Part shown: piece after piece, positions 6,005 through 13,389 of the stretch
Numbering within the stretch: position 1 is the stretch's first letter
How the letters are laid out: the number at the start of each line of letters is the position of its first letter
Notes under the pieces: model-generated
What the model was told of the DNA's origin: nothing
What the model saw: only the letters and a program-made list of their open reading frames with translations
Databases searched by the model: none
Source: a virus
Virus record (IMG/VR): IMGVR_UViG_3300045136_000248
Coordinates: 1 to 21,347 of that record
Length of the DNA stretch: 21,347 bases
Reading direction: 5' to 3' (one strand)
Program-made: the position numbers and the translations under genes

Positions 6005-7949
6005 TATCAAAGAGTTGATTAAGGTAATGTTGCGGTGTTTTGAACCGCCGGAACGGATTACTGTAACCGAATGTGCAGAAAAATATAGAATATTACCTAC
6101 ATCCAATAGAGAAGGGGGTGCTTATAGAGTATCCAGGACACCGTTTGCAAAGGAAATAATGGATTCTTTCAATGATCCGAATGTGGAAGAGATAACGATA
6201 ATGGGCAGTGCACAGTGGGCAAAGACTACAATAATGGAAAATATTATTGCTTACATAATCAAAGTGCAGCCATCGAATATATTATTGGTGTTGCCGACTT
6301 TGGATTTTGCGAGAAGATTTTCTAAAACGAGGTTGGAGCCAATGATTGAGGATTCTCCGGAGATTAAAAAGTTAGTGTCGAAAAAGAAAAGCCGGGATTC
6401 TGATAATACTATTTTGTCTAAGTCTTTTGTTGGGGGAACTATTGCAATGGTCGGGGCTAATTCTCCAGGGGGATTAAGAGGATTTACTGCACCATACATT
6501 TTTGCAGACGATATTGATGCTATTGAAATTGGTTCTACAAAAGAAGGTGATTTTATTGCAAGGGCGGAAAGAGCAGCCGAAACTTACGAGGGAATAAGAA
6601 AGTTTTTCCGCGCATCTACTCCATCTATTGCTGGGGGAAGTAGGATTGAAAAATACTATAACAAAGGCACGATGGAGGAATGGCATATTCCGTGTCCTAA
6701 ATGCGAAGAATATCAATTGTTTGAAATATCTCAGTTAAAGTGGGAATATGAAACCGATGCTTTTGGGAAAAGGATTCCGAATTCTGATAAGCCGGAAACG
6801 GCAGTAATTATTTGTAAATATTGTTCGCACGAGATAAATGAGGGTGAAAGGCAGATGATTATTCCTAAAGGAAAGTGGGTTGCAAAGTTTCCTGATAGGA
6901 TTTATCACAGGTCTTTTTTCTTTAACCGGTTTACGAGTCCCTTTTCTTCTCTCAGGAATATTTGTAAGGCATATATTGAGGCGCAGGGGGAGGAAGAGAA
7001 GATGCAGGCATTTACAAATTTGTATTTGGGATTGCCTTACAAACCTGATACTGTTGTTGAATTACTTGAAGATGAGATTTTACAAAAGGTAGAGCAGTAT
7101 CTTGATCCATCAAAGCCGTATGAATGTCCATCTTCTGTGCTGATGTTGATTGCAAGTGCAGATGTGCAGGATGACCGTATTGAAGCGCAGGTTTGGGGCT
7201 ATGGAATGAATTACGAGTGCTGGATACTGAATAAGTTTAAGTTGCCAGGAGATCCAAGATTACCGAAACATATAAACGGATCGCCGTGGGCGCAATTAGA
7301 GAAGGTTTTGCTGAATACCTGGAAAAGAACTGATGGGGTTGAGTTGAAGATAGTTGCTGCCGGAATAGATAGTAGTTTTTTGTCCGATGAGGTTTATGCT
7401 TTTTGCAGGGGGTTTGAATTTACCAGGAATTGGTGGGCGATAAAAGGGGCAAGAAATCCGTTTGCTGAGATAATACCACAAAAATATAGTGTAATTGAAG
7501 AGAAGAGAAGTAAGTATTTACGGCTGGGAGTTAATTTGGAAAAGCAAAGTATGTTTAGTCTCCTTAAGATGCCGAGACCTGAAAATTATGATGGTGAACC
7601 ATTGCCTAAGTATATTCATCTTGATGAGAGCATTTGCGATCTTGAGTTTGTTGAACAGTTGACAAGTGAGCACGGTGTTAAACGGACTTCCGGGAGTGTG
7701 GAATATATTGTGTATGTTAAGAAGAAAAGTGGTTTAAGGAATGAGGCACTTGATCTTATGGTATATAACCGGATTATGGCTAAGATACAGAATCCTAATT
7801 GGCAGAAGTTGAAGGAAAATATTGATGCAAGGAAAAACAAGAATGTTGAGAATGAAAAATCTCTGCCGGAGCCACAGACATTATTAAATAAACCGACTAT
7901 GAAAGTGACTAAAGTAAAACCTTTTATTAACAAAATAACTAATTGGTGA
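5994..7949 (+). CDS. terminase large subunit, GpA family
   Basis: I chose the ATG at 5994 (651 aa, GGGTG 4 nt upstream); a TTG at 5970 in frame is possible but has no ribosome binding site. The protein matches the phage terminase GpA family. It has an ATPase with SAQWAKTT at 72-79 in the Q-x-GKT position, Walker B at ADDIDA (171-176), a zinc-ribbon pair CPKC (234-237) and CKYC (274-277), and a C-terminal nuclease beginning IASADVQDDRIEAQVWGYG (D390) and ending with GIDSS and NEALDLMVYNRI. It cuts concatemers and pumps DNA into proheads through the portal. The P-loop glycine of QxGKT is alanine here, a variation to note. Genes on both sides abut. Confidence 0.93.
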   Translation: MKSNIKELIKVMLRCFEPPERITVTECAEKYRILPTSNREGGAYRVSRTPFAKEIMDSFNDPNVEEITIMGSAQWAKTTIMENIIAYIIKVQPSNILLVLPTLDFARRFSKTRLEPMIEDSPEIKKLVSKKKSRDSDNTILSKSFVGGTIAMVGANSPGGLRGFTAPYIFADDIDAIEIGSTKEGDFIARAERAAETYEGIRKFFRASTPSIAGGSRIEKYYNKGTMEEWHIPCPKCEEYQLFEISQLKWEYETDAFGKRIPNSDKPETAVIICKYCSHEINEGERQMIIPKGKWVAKFPDRIYHRSFFFNRFTSPFSSLRNICKAYIEAQGEEEKMQAFTNLYLGLPYKPDTVVELLEDEILQKVEQYLDPSKPYECPSSVLMLIASADVQDDRIEAQVWGYGMNYECWILNKFKLPGDPRLPKHINGSPWAQLEKVLLNTWKRTDGVELKIVAAGIDSSFLSDEVYAFCRGFEFTRNWWAIKGARNPFAEIIPQKYSVIEEKRSKYLRLGVNLEKQSMFSLLKMPRPENYDGEPLPKYIHLDESICDLEFVEQLTSEHGVKRTSGSVEYIVYVKKKSGLRNEALDLMVYNRIMAKIQNPNWQKLKENIDARKNKNVENEKSLPEPQTLLNKPTMKVTKVKPFINKITNW

Positions 7950-7952
7950 AGA

Positions 7953-8267
7953 ATGGAAGATACAAGAATACGCCTTAACAGAGGCATTGCGGACCGTTAT
8001 ATGGAGTCCGACGAATATAAAAACAATCCATTATCGCTTACTCAAATATGCAATCAATTGCTGGAGATGTATTTGGATGGAAGGTTGGTTATGCTTGAGC
8101 AGGAAAATTTTGTTGCGGTTAATGAATGTGCTGTGAAGATGCGGAAAAAGAATAGAGATATTGTGAATATGGTGTTGCACCAGGTTGAGTTGATTGCTAT
8201 GCCTACTCCGAAAGTGCCAGTAAAGATCACGCCGGCAAAGAAAAGTGTAAAAGTTGCACATAAGTAA
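7953..8267 (+). CDS. hypothetical protein, 104 aa
   Basis: GGTGA precedes the ATG by 4-5 nt, and the start is 3 nt after the terminase stop, so the two are translationally linked. The N-terminal part (TRIRLNRGIADRYMESDEYK) and the helical middle (LSLTQICNQLLEMYLDGRLV) give no family; the C-terminus is lysine/proline rich (VPVKITPAKKSVKVAHK). By place it may assist packaging or head assembly, but nothing specific is visible. Confidence 0.6.
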   Translation: MEDTRIRLNRGIADRYMESDEYKNNPLSLTQICNQLLEMYLDGRLVMLEQENFVAVNECAVKMRKKNRDIVNMVLHQVELIAMPTPKVPVKITPAKKSVKVAHK

Positions 8268-8296
8268 AATTTTAACAAAATTTGGTTAATTTTAAG

Positions 8297-8327
8297 GATA
8301 AATGGTAAATATTTGTGATAAATGGTA
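8297..8327. promoter_or_regulatory. two 11-bp direct repeats, 20 bp apart, abutting the -35
   Basis: GATAAATGGTA occurs at 8297-8307 and again at 8317-8327, exactly two helical turns apart, and the second copy ends at the base before the -35 hexamer. This geometry is that of an activator or cooperative regulator site on one DNA face. Confidence 0.6.
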
Positions 8328-8356
8328 TTGACAAGATACGCTTTGCGTATTATATT
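8328..8356 (+). promoter_or_regulatory. near-consensus promoter of the HTH cassette
   Basis: TTGACA (8328-8333), a 17-bp spacer and TATATT (8351-8356) make the best sigma-70-type promoter in the window. Transcription should start near 8363 and read the 8396 and 8678 genes, then on into the head genes. The 128-bp gap 8268-8395 is explained by this control region. Confidence 0.75.
8336..8350. promoter_or_regulatory. palindromic operator within the promoter spacer
   Basis: ATACGC-TTT-GCGTAT is a perfect 6-bp-arm palindrome that fills most of the spacer between -35 and -10, so a dimer bound there would block RNA polymerase. The XRE-type protein at 8678 is the obvious candidate ligand (autoregulation). 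The half-site ATACGCTT recurs at 8921-8928, after that gene. Confidence 0.65.
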
Positions 8357-8395
8357 TGAGATGTAAGTTAAACAAAATTTGAAAGGGTAAAAAAA

Positions 8396-8671
8396 ATGTT
8401 AAAAAGCTGGTTAAAAACAATATCTTCGGATAACAAACATTTTTCCGTTTATTTTGCGGATGTATATATAGGCGAAATTTATATGGAAGATGGAAAATAC
8501 ATTCCATCATTGCCGAATCCCGAAGGAAAAGTTGAAAAATATCAATATGTTGAAACTGCTGCAGCACGGATTTTAGAAGAAAGCAAAAATGAATTAAAAT
8601 TAAGATTATTTGCTCAATTTGAGCAAGCTGTTGATAGCGGTTTAGAGCCGTTAAAACGATTTAGGAGCTAG
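8396..8671 (+). CDS. hypothetical protein of the HTH cassette, 91 aa
   Basis: First gene after the promoter; AAAGGG lies about 9 nt before the ATG. The N-terminus looks like a short beta-sheet (HFSVYFADVYIGEIYMEDGKYI), then a proline-rich turn and a long amphipathic helix (TAAARILEESKNELKLRLFA then QFEQAV). It has no cysteine, signal peptide or recognised catalytic motif. It precedes an XRE-type gene with a 6-nt gap, an arrangement shared by toxin-antitoxin and repressor/anti-repressor pairs. No toxin family signature (HigB, RelE, HipA) is visible, so I leave the role open. Confidence 0.6.
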   Translation: MLKSWLKTISSDNKHFSVYFADVYIGEIYMEDGKYIPSLPNPEGKVEKYQYVETAAARILEESKNELKLRLFAQFEQAVDSGLEPLKRFRS

Positions 8672-8677
8672 TCTGAA

Positions 8678-8878
8678 TTGAATCCAAGGGATTTAAAAAA
8701 TCTGAGAGAGAAGTATAATCTCTCTCAGAAAGAGCTTGCCCGGTTGTTTGGATTATCCGGGCAGGCAAGAATAAGCGAATATGAGCGGGGAATCAGGAAG
8801 CCTTCTAAACAAATCATTCTTCTTTATCAGTTGTTACCTACCTTAATTAAAAATTTAACCACTGATAGAACAGATTAA
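8678..8878 (+). CDS. XRE/Cro-CI-type helix-turn-helix regulator, 66 aa
   Basis: The frame starts with TTG, supported by AGGAG at 8663-8667 inside the end of the upstream gene (10 nt spacing). Residues 3-45 form a textbook XRE domain: DLKNLREKYNLSQKELARLF, GLSGQARISEYERGIRKPSK, with the Q of the recognition helix and the conserved E-RG-RKPS end. The protein is little more than this domain, like Cro. It should bind DNA as a dimer, most likely at the palindrome in its own promoter (8336-8350). Its presence inside the late gene run, between terminase and portal, is odd. Confidence 0.85.
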   Translation: MNPRDLKNLREKYNLSQKELARLFGLSGQARISEYERGIRKPSKQIILLYQLLPTLIKNLTTDRTD

Positions 8879-8968
8879 AAACAGATATAGTGCCCAATGT
8901 GGGTACATAATGGGTATTAAATACGCTTGAGTTGATTGAATATTTTTGTCCCAGAAAATGGGATGAAA

Positions 8969-9511
8969 ATGTTTGCAATCGAAAAAGCATCACTTAATAA
9001 ACAACTAATTGCCGGGACAAGATGGGAAATTCTTGAGCCGGAGGATGTTTATTCTGCTTCTGAGTATAAACTTATCTATTTATTCCGATCAATTAATGAC
9101 ACTTCTCCAAAATCTTTTGAAACTTCTTCGAATAACGGGCATTTGCTTGCTTTAACTCCTGAACAAACGGCACAGTTAGCAGGGGGGTATTATAATGTAA
9201 ATGTTTTTGCAAAGTCTTTAACCGATAATGAGATTATTTATCCTTATGCTTCTGTTGTTGTATATGTTCAAGGTGATATAAATACTTCTGCTGATACGAG
9301 ATCATTTTATCAGAAAATGGTTGAGAAGATAGAAACGGTTTTGTTGTCGCTTGCTGAAAAAACTATGGATTCTGTTTCTGTTGAGGGAATGACTTATAAT
9401 TATAAAGATATTGAGAAACTGGAACGGCTTGCAGATTATTATAGATATAAAGCAGGGATGAATGGTAATCAGGGGGGACGAAGAATATTGATAAGGTTTA
9501 CTAATGAATAA
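8969..9511 (+). CDS. head-tail connector-like protein with N-terminal Ig-like domain
   Basis: The start is uncertain: a TTG at 8936 and ATGs at 8963 and 8969 are in frame; I prefer 8969 because GGGA lies 5 nt upstream. The N-terminal part is a beta-sandwich-like domain of the phage Ig/BppU kind (LIAGTRWEILEPEDVYSASE ... GGYYNVNVFAKS ... VVVYVQGDI). The C-terminal 75 residues resemble a gpW-type adaptor: a long helix (FYQKMVEKIETVLLSLAEKT), then a YNYKDIEKLERLADYYRYKAG segment like the yxl..L..LRd.y pattern. Position directly before the portal, with 8 nt overlap, fits a small connector. The exact role is not certain. Confidence 0.65.
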   Translation: MFAIEKASLNKQLIAGTRWEILEPEDVYSASEYKLIYLFRSINDTSPKSFETSSNNGHLLALTPEQTAQLAGGYYNVNVFAKSLTDNEIIYPYASVVVYVQGDINTSADTRSFYQKMVEKIETVLLSLAEKTMDSVSVEGMTYNYKDIEKLERLADYYRYKAGMNGNQGGRRILIRFTNE

Positions 9512-11066
9512 ATTGTTTTATAAAATATTATTTAGTATTCCTTTTGTTAGAAGTTTTGCTGAGAAGCAGTATCAGAAAATTTATTTAAGATATTTTCAGG
9601 GTGCTACTTCTAACAGGTTGACGATGGATTGGTTGACTGATTTGGAGTCAATCAATAAGGCATTGAAGGGTGAGTTTAGAACACTGCTTTCGAGATCGAG
9701 GGATTTGGCGGTTAATAATGATTATATAAAAGGTTATTTGAAAAGATGTGTAACGAATATTGCTGGTCCTGGTGGATTTAAGTTGCAAAACCGTGCTGTA
9801 AAAAACAATGAGCCGGATGATCAGTTAAATAGTTTAGTTGAGGAAGCGTGGGATGAATGGTGCAAGAAAGAGTATTGTGATTTCAAACAGGAAAATAGTT
9901 TTGCTGAATTACAAAAGATAATGGTAAAGCAGTGGAAGCGTGATGGAAATATTCTGATTAAGAAACATTACGGAAGTAATATTAATAAATTCAGTTTTGC
10001 AATAGAGCTTCTGAATATTGAGCAATTGGATATTGCTTATAATAGTACTTTGAGTAATGGCAATGTAGTGATAATGGGGGTTGAGTTTAATGAATCCAAC
10101 CGGAGAGTAGCATATTGGATTAAAGCAAACAAACCGGAATATGAATTAAGTTTTGCTTATATGTATGATTATTCGAGGCAATCTGTAAGAATACCGGCGG
10201 AAGAGATAATACATTTCTTTTCTAAGGATTTTCCAAATCAGGTAGTTGGTTATCCTGCTATTGCGACATCTTTATTGACAATGCACGATTTGCAAGGTTA
10301 TGAAAAGGCAGCGATAATAAATGCAAGGGGTGGCGCAAGTAAGATGGGATTTATTCAGACTCAGCAGGGTGTGCCTTTAACTAAGTCTTATGAAGGTGAT
10401 GCTGTTGATGAACAAGGAAATGTAATCAGATCATTTTCTTATGGTGAGATTGAGCAATTGCCCCCTGGTTTAGAGTTTAAAGGTTGGGATCCAAGTTATC
10501 CGAATGGGGAATATGGCAGTTTTGTTAAAGAGATATTGAGAAAAGCAGCAACGGGTCTGGGGGTTGCTTATGCAAATTGGGTTGGGAATTTAGAGGCAGT
10601 TAATTTCAGTTCGATGAGAAGCGGTTTGCTTGATGAGAGAGATAATTGGAAAGATGAGCAGGGAAGTTTTGTTGATGGGGTTTTATTAGAAATCTTTGCT
10701 GAGTTTTTGAAATATGGAATGCTGGGGGGTGCGATAAATGTATCTTTTGCGAATTATGAGAGAGCCAATAAGCCGGAGTTTATTGGTAGAAGGTGGGATT
10801 GGGTTGATCCGAGAGCGGATGTTGAGGCAAAAGTAAATGCGGTTAATAACAACTTAACAACATTGACTGATGTAATGGCTGAGATGGGTGTTGATTTTGA
10901 GGATTATGTAAGAAGAAGAAAGATGGAGTTGGTTAAGTTAAAAGAGATTAAGCAATTGGAGAGTGAATTAGGAATTGGAAAAGATAAAAAGCAGGTGAAT
11001 AATGCAGTGGACTCAGGAAGTAATGGTAATGGAAAACATTTACTAAAACATTTGGAGATGATATGA
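9504..11066 (+). CDS. portal protein, lambda family
   Basis: The 520-aa product matches lambda-family (gpB-like) portal proteins. The N-terminal hallmark is LLSRSRDLAVNNDYIKGYLK followed by RCVTNIAGPGGFKLQ (about residues 60-95). Later come the conserved IELLNIEQLD, PAEEIIHFF, GYPAIATSLLTMHDLQGYEK (the conserved P-x-L..L..Y module) and LEAVNFSSMRSGLLDERDNW near the C-terminus, followed by RRWDWVDPRADVEAKV. Twelve copies should form the ring at the capsid vertex through which the terminase pumps DNA. Lambda B is 533 aa, so length fits. ATGA overlap couples it to the capsid gene. Confidence 0.93.
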   Translation: MNKLFYKILFSIPFVRSFAEKQYQKIYLRYFQGATSNRLTMDWLTDLESINKALKGEFRTLLSRSRDLAVNNDYIKGYLKRCVTNIAGPGGFKLQNRAVKNNEPDDQLNSLVEEAWDEWCKKEYCDFKQENSFAELQKIMVKQWKRDGNILIKKHYGSNINKFSFAIELLNIEQLDIAYNSTLSNGNVVIMGVEFNESNRRVAYWIKANKPEYELSFAYMYDYSRQSVRIPAEEIIHFFSKDFPNQVVGYPAIATSLLTMHDLQGYEKAAIINARGGASKMGFIQTQQGVPLTKSYEGDAVDEQGNVIRSFSYGEIEQLPPGLEFKGWDPSYPNGEYGSFVKEILRKAATGLGVAYANWVGNLEAVNFSSMRSGLLDERDNWKDEQGSFVDGVLLEIFAEFLKYGMLGGAINVSFANYERANKPEFIGRRWDWVDPRADVEAKVNAVNNNLTTLTDVMAEMGVDFEDYVRRRKMELVKLKEIKQLESELGIGKDKKQVNNAVDSGSNGNGKHLLKHLEMI

Positions 11067-13051
11067 ATAAGTTAAAGAAAAAAAATCCAATTTACAAATA
11101 TTATTACAGTAGAGAAGCACCAATTCAATCTTTGAATGAAGAAACCAGGACAGTCACTGGAGTGCTTACGACTGAATTACCTGCAATTGTAATGGATTGG
11201 TATAACTGGCGGATGATTAGAGAGATCCTTCTTATTGATGGTATAGAAGTACCAGAGAGAATCCCTTTGCTTGATACACATTCCAGGTTTACCGTATCAG
11301 ATATTAAAGGTTCGGTTATTAATGCAAGAATAGAAGTTGATAAGGTATTAGGAAAAATAATTGTTGCTGATTTTGTATTTTCTTCTACCGCTGAGAAGGA
11401 ATTCCAATTAGTTAAAGAGGGTCATTTATCGGCAACATCAATCGGTTATCGGGTATTTAAAGATGAATCTGTTGAAATAAAACCCGGTCAGAAGAAGGAG
11501 GTGAATGGAAAAATTTATGAAAATAATTATCCGGATGAACTTCCTTTGGTTATAAGATTAAGATCGAAGGTTTTTGAGGACAGTTTGGTGCCGATTGGTG
11601 CCGATGAACTTGCGAAGTTCAGAGAAATGATTGATTTGGATGTGGAAGAGAACGAAGAGGATGAAGGTATAAGATATAAGGAAATAAGGGAAGAGGAGAT
11701 AGTGAATGAGGGAATAAGGAATAAGGGTATAAGTGAAGGTGAGGTTGGGGGAGATGAGAATAAGACAAGAGATAAGCCGGAAGAAGTTGAAACCAAAAAT
11801 GAAACTAAAACAAACATTAAAATAACATTAAATAAGGAGACTAAAATGGATGGAATAACCGAAGAATTGAGAGTAGCTGCAATAAATAAATTAGCAGAAA
11901 CTTTCGACGGGAAGGTTCAGGGGGAAAATTTAAAAGAAACTGCTCAGTTGTATATACACGGTGGCAAGAGCGAGCGTGAATTTGCAGATTACATTATGGA
12001 GCGCCAGAAAAGCACTGCATCATTTGGAAAACCTGTTTTTGGTTTGACTGAAAAGGAGCTCAAGGAATATAATATTGTTAATGGTTTGCGTGCTATGTAT
12101 AAGGGTCAGAACTCTTTTGAGAAAGAAGTTTCTGATGAATATATAAAGAGAAGCGGTGCAAAGATTGAAGGAATAGCAGTTCCTTATGATATTCTGCTTC
12201 CCAAGTTTTTCCAGAGAGATTTGCAGGCAACAGGTACAGGTTCCGGTGCTGAATTGGTTGGTACAGAGCATCTTGGATCAATGTTTATTGATTACCTATA
12301 TAGTAAACTCGTGCTTGATAATATTACATTGCTTCCAAACAGACAGCAAGATGTAAGAATTCCCGTATTAACTGGCAGTGCTGGATATGGATGGGCGGCA
12401 AGTGAAAACGCTACATTGGCTGAGGGCAGTCCTTCAACAGGTGTAAAGGTTGCAAGTCCCAAAAGAGGTGGAAGATTTATTGATATTTCGAAGCAGTTAC
12501 TTATTCAAAGTGATCCACCTGCTGAAAGAGTATTTATTAATGATCTTGTACAAAGCATTGCAGTAGGTATTCAGAATGCAGTTTTGAATGGTAGTGGTGC
12601 GTCAGGACAGCCAACCGGATTAAAGAATACATCTGGTTTACCGACTACAATTGATCTGACAACACCATCCTGGGCAAAATTTGTTCAGTTTGAAACAAGT
12701 GTTGATGATAATTTCAGTGATGACCGGTCAATGTACTTTGTTACACGCAGAGCACACAGAGGTGTGTTAAAATCAACTCCGAAAGTATCCGGTCAGCCAG
12801 TATTTATTTGTGAAAATAATCAGGTAAATGGTTACGAGATGCGTACATCTAATATTGTAACAGCCGGAGATGTTTTCTTTGGTGACTGGACACAGATAAT
12901 TGTGCCGATGTGGGGTGCATTGGATGTTATAATAGATCCATATACACAGGCAACAAGTGGATTGGTTAGAGTAACTGCGGATCAGTTATTGGATGTTATT
13001 GTAAGATATCCGCAGGCATTTGCATATGGTAATAATATGCCTTCTTCATAA
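11063..13051 (+). CDS. prohead protease-major capsid protein fusion
   Basis: One 662-aa frame holds two normally separate proteins. Residues 1-190 are an S78-type prohead protease: PLLDTHSR with H73, HLSATSIGYRV with S126, and the closing SLVPIGADELAKF. Residues 262-662 are an HK97-fold major capsid protein: a helical scaffold-like delta region (DGITEELRVAAINKLAETF), then PYDILLPKFFQRDLQATGTG, GWAASENATLAEGSP, RGGRFIDISKQLLIQ, VLNGSGASGQPTGL and FGDWTQIIVPMWGALDV. The linker (about 202-260) is acidic, low-complexity and encoded by the purine repeat described below. GGAG lies before the ATG, which overlaps the portal stop. Cleavage after assembly would free the capsid domain. An internal ribosome site may also make capsid protein alone. 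Confidence 0.9.
   Translation: MNKLKKKNPIYKYYYSREAPIQSLNEETRTVTGVLTTELPAIVMDWYNWRMIREILLIDGIEVPERIPLLDTHSRFTVSDIKGSVINARIEVDKVLGKIIVADFVFSSTAEKEFQLVKEGHLSATSIGYRVFKDESVEIKPGQKKEVNGKIYENNYPDELPLVIRLRSKVFEDSLVPIGADELAKFREMIDLDVEENEEDEGIRYKEIREEEIVNEGIRNKGISEGEVGGDENKTRDKPEEVETKNETKTNIKITLNKETKMDGITEELRVAAINKLAETFDGKVQGENLKETAQLYIHGGKSEREFADYIMERQKSTASFGKPVFGLTEKELKEYNIVNGLRAMYKGQNSFEKEVSDEYIKRSGAKIEGIAVPYDILLPKFFQRDLQATGTGSGAELVGTEHLGSMFIDYLYSKLVLDNITLLPNRQQDVRIPVLTGSAGYGWAASENATLAEGSPSTGVKVASPKRGGRFIDISKQLLIQSDPPAERVFINDLVQSIAVGIQNAVLNGSGASGQPTGLKNTSGLPTTIDLTTPSWAKFVQFETSVDDNFSDDRSMYFVTRRAHRGVLKSTPKVSGQPVFICENNQVNGYEMRTSNIVTAGDVFFGDWTQIIVPMWGALDVIIDPYTQATSGLVRVTADQLLDVIVRYPQAFAYGNNMPSS
11666..11776 (+). 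repeat. purine-rich 7-8 bp repeat inside the protease-capsid linker
   Basis: Units GGTATAA, GATATAA, GGAAATAA, GGGAATAA, GGAATAA and GGGTATAA, with degenerate spacers, encode the linker (EGIRYKEIREEEIVNEGIRN). The same units fill gaps at 13108 and 18889. The frame used is one of few that avoids the TAA in every unit. Confidence 0.75.
11835..11848 (+). promoter_or_regulatory. internal ribosome binding site and ATG for the capsid domain
   Basis: AGGAG (11835-11839) lies 6 nt before an in-frame ATG (11846, residue M262) at the exact start of the capsid delta-like region. Translation from here would give a 401-aa capsid protein ending at 13051, a normal size for the family, in addition to the fusion. 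Confidence 0.65.
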
Positions 13052-13070
13052 TTGAAGGCACTTCCTGAGT

Positions 13071-13106
13071 GGTGCGATGTATTCCCCCTGCATCGCACCG
13101 GTTTTT
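13071..13106 (+). terminator. rho-independent terminator after the capsid gene
   Basis: GGTGCGATG (13071-13079) pairs perfectly with CATCGCACC (13091-13099) around an 11-nt loop, followed by GG and five T. The stem is GC-rich against an AT-rich background. Nineteen nt after the capsid stop, it would raise capsid mRNA relative to downstream tail genes by partial termination. Confidence 0.8.
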
Positions 13107-13107
13107 A

Positions 13108-13156
13108 GGTATAAGGGAATAAGGAAATAAGGTAAAAGGTATAAGGTATAAGGGGG
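13108..13156 (+). repeat. purine-rich 7-8 bp repeat array between capsid and next gene
   Basis: A run of GGTATAA, GGGAATAA, GGAAATAA, GGTAAAA, GGTATAA, GGTATAA and GGGGG follows the terminator. It has no ORF. It ends ten nt before the GGAGG ribosome binding site of the 13177 gene. Confidence 0.75.
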
Positions 13157-13176
13157 TTAAAATTTGGAGGTTAATA

Positions 13177-13389
13177 ATGAAGTATTTAGTAATTAAAAAT
13201 GTAAGATATAAAGGCAAAGATATTAAAGAAGGGGAAGTGATTGAATTGGATGAGAAGTCAGAGGATTTTTTGAATTTAAAAATGGTGGGGGCGATTGATA
13301 AGTGGCAGGAAGAAGTTCAGAATGAAGAAGTGAAAGAAGGGAATGCTGGTGAAGAATCATCTTTGATAATTAAAAAGAAGAAAAAATAA
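13177..13389 (+). CDS. small head-region protein, 70 aa
   Basis: GGAGG lies 6 nt before the ATG. The N-terminal 45 residues (MKYLVIKNVRYKGKDIKEGE then VIELDEKSEDFLNLKMVGAI) follow a pattern common in small proteins encoded just after phage capsid genes: a short beta barrel with a K-x-G-E-VIEL core, then a helix before a glycine/alanine turn. The C-terminal 25 residues are acidic, then six lysines in a basic end. Its role is not known; such proteins may decorate or stabilise the capsid or head completion site. TAATG links it to the next gene. Confidence 0.65.
   Translation: MKYLVIKNVRYKGKDIKEGEVIELDEKSEDFLNLKMVGAIDKWQEEVQNEEVKEGNAGEESSLIIKKKKK

Noticed and set aside
6880-7092. 70-codon + strand ORF
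   Set aside because: Alternative frame inside the large terminase gene, whose domains are continuous here.
7616-7987. 123-codon reverse-strand ORF
   Set aside because: Covers the 3' end of the large terminase and shows only hydrophobic antisense composition.
8266-8296. Terminator after the 7953 gene (TAAAATT ... AATTTTA)
   Set aside because: The stem is seven A/T pairs with a long loop; too weak in AT-rich DNA to claim.
11527-11817. Reverse-strand ORF of serine/leucine/proline repeats
   Set aside because: Shadow of the protease-capsid linker, on the opposite strand with no ribosome binding site.
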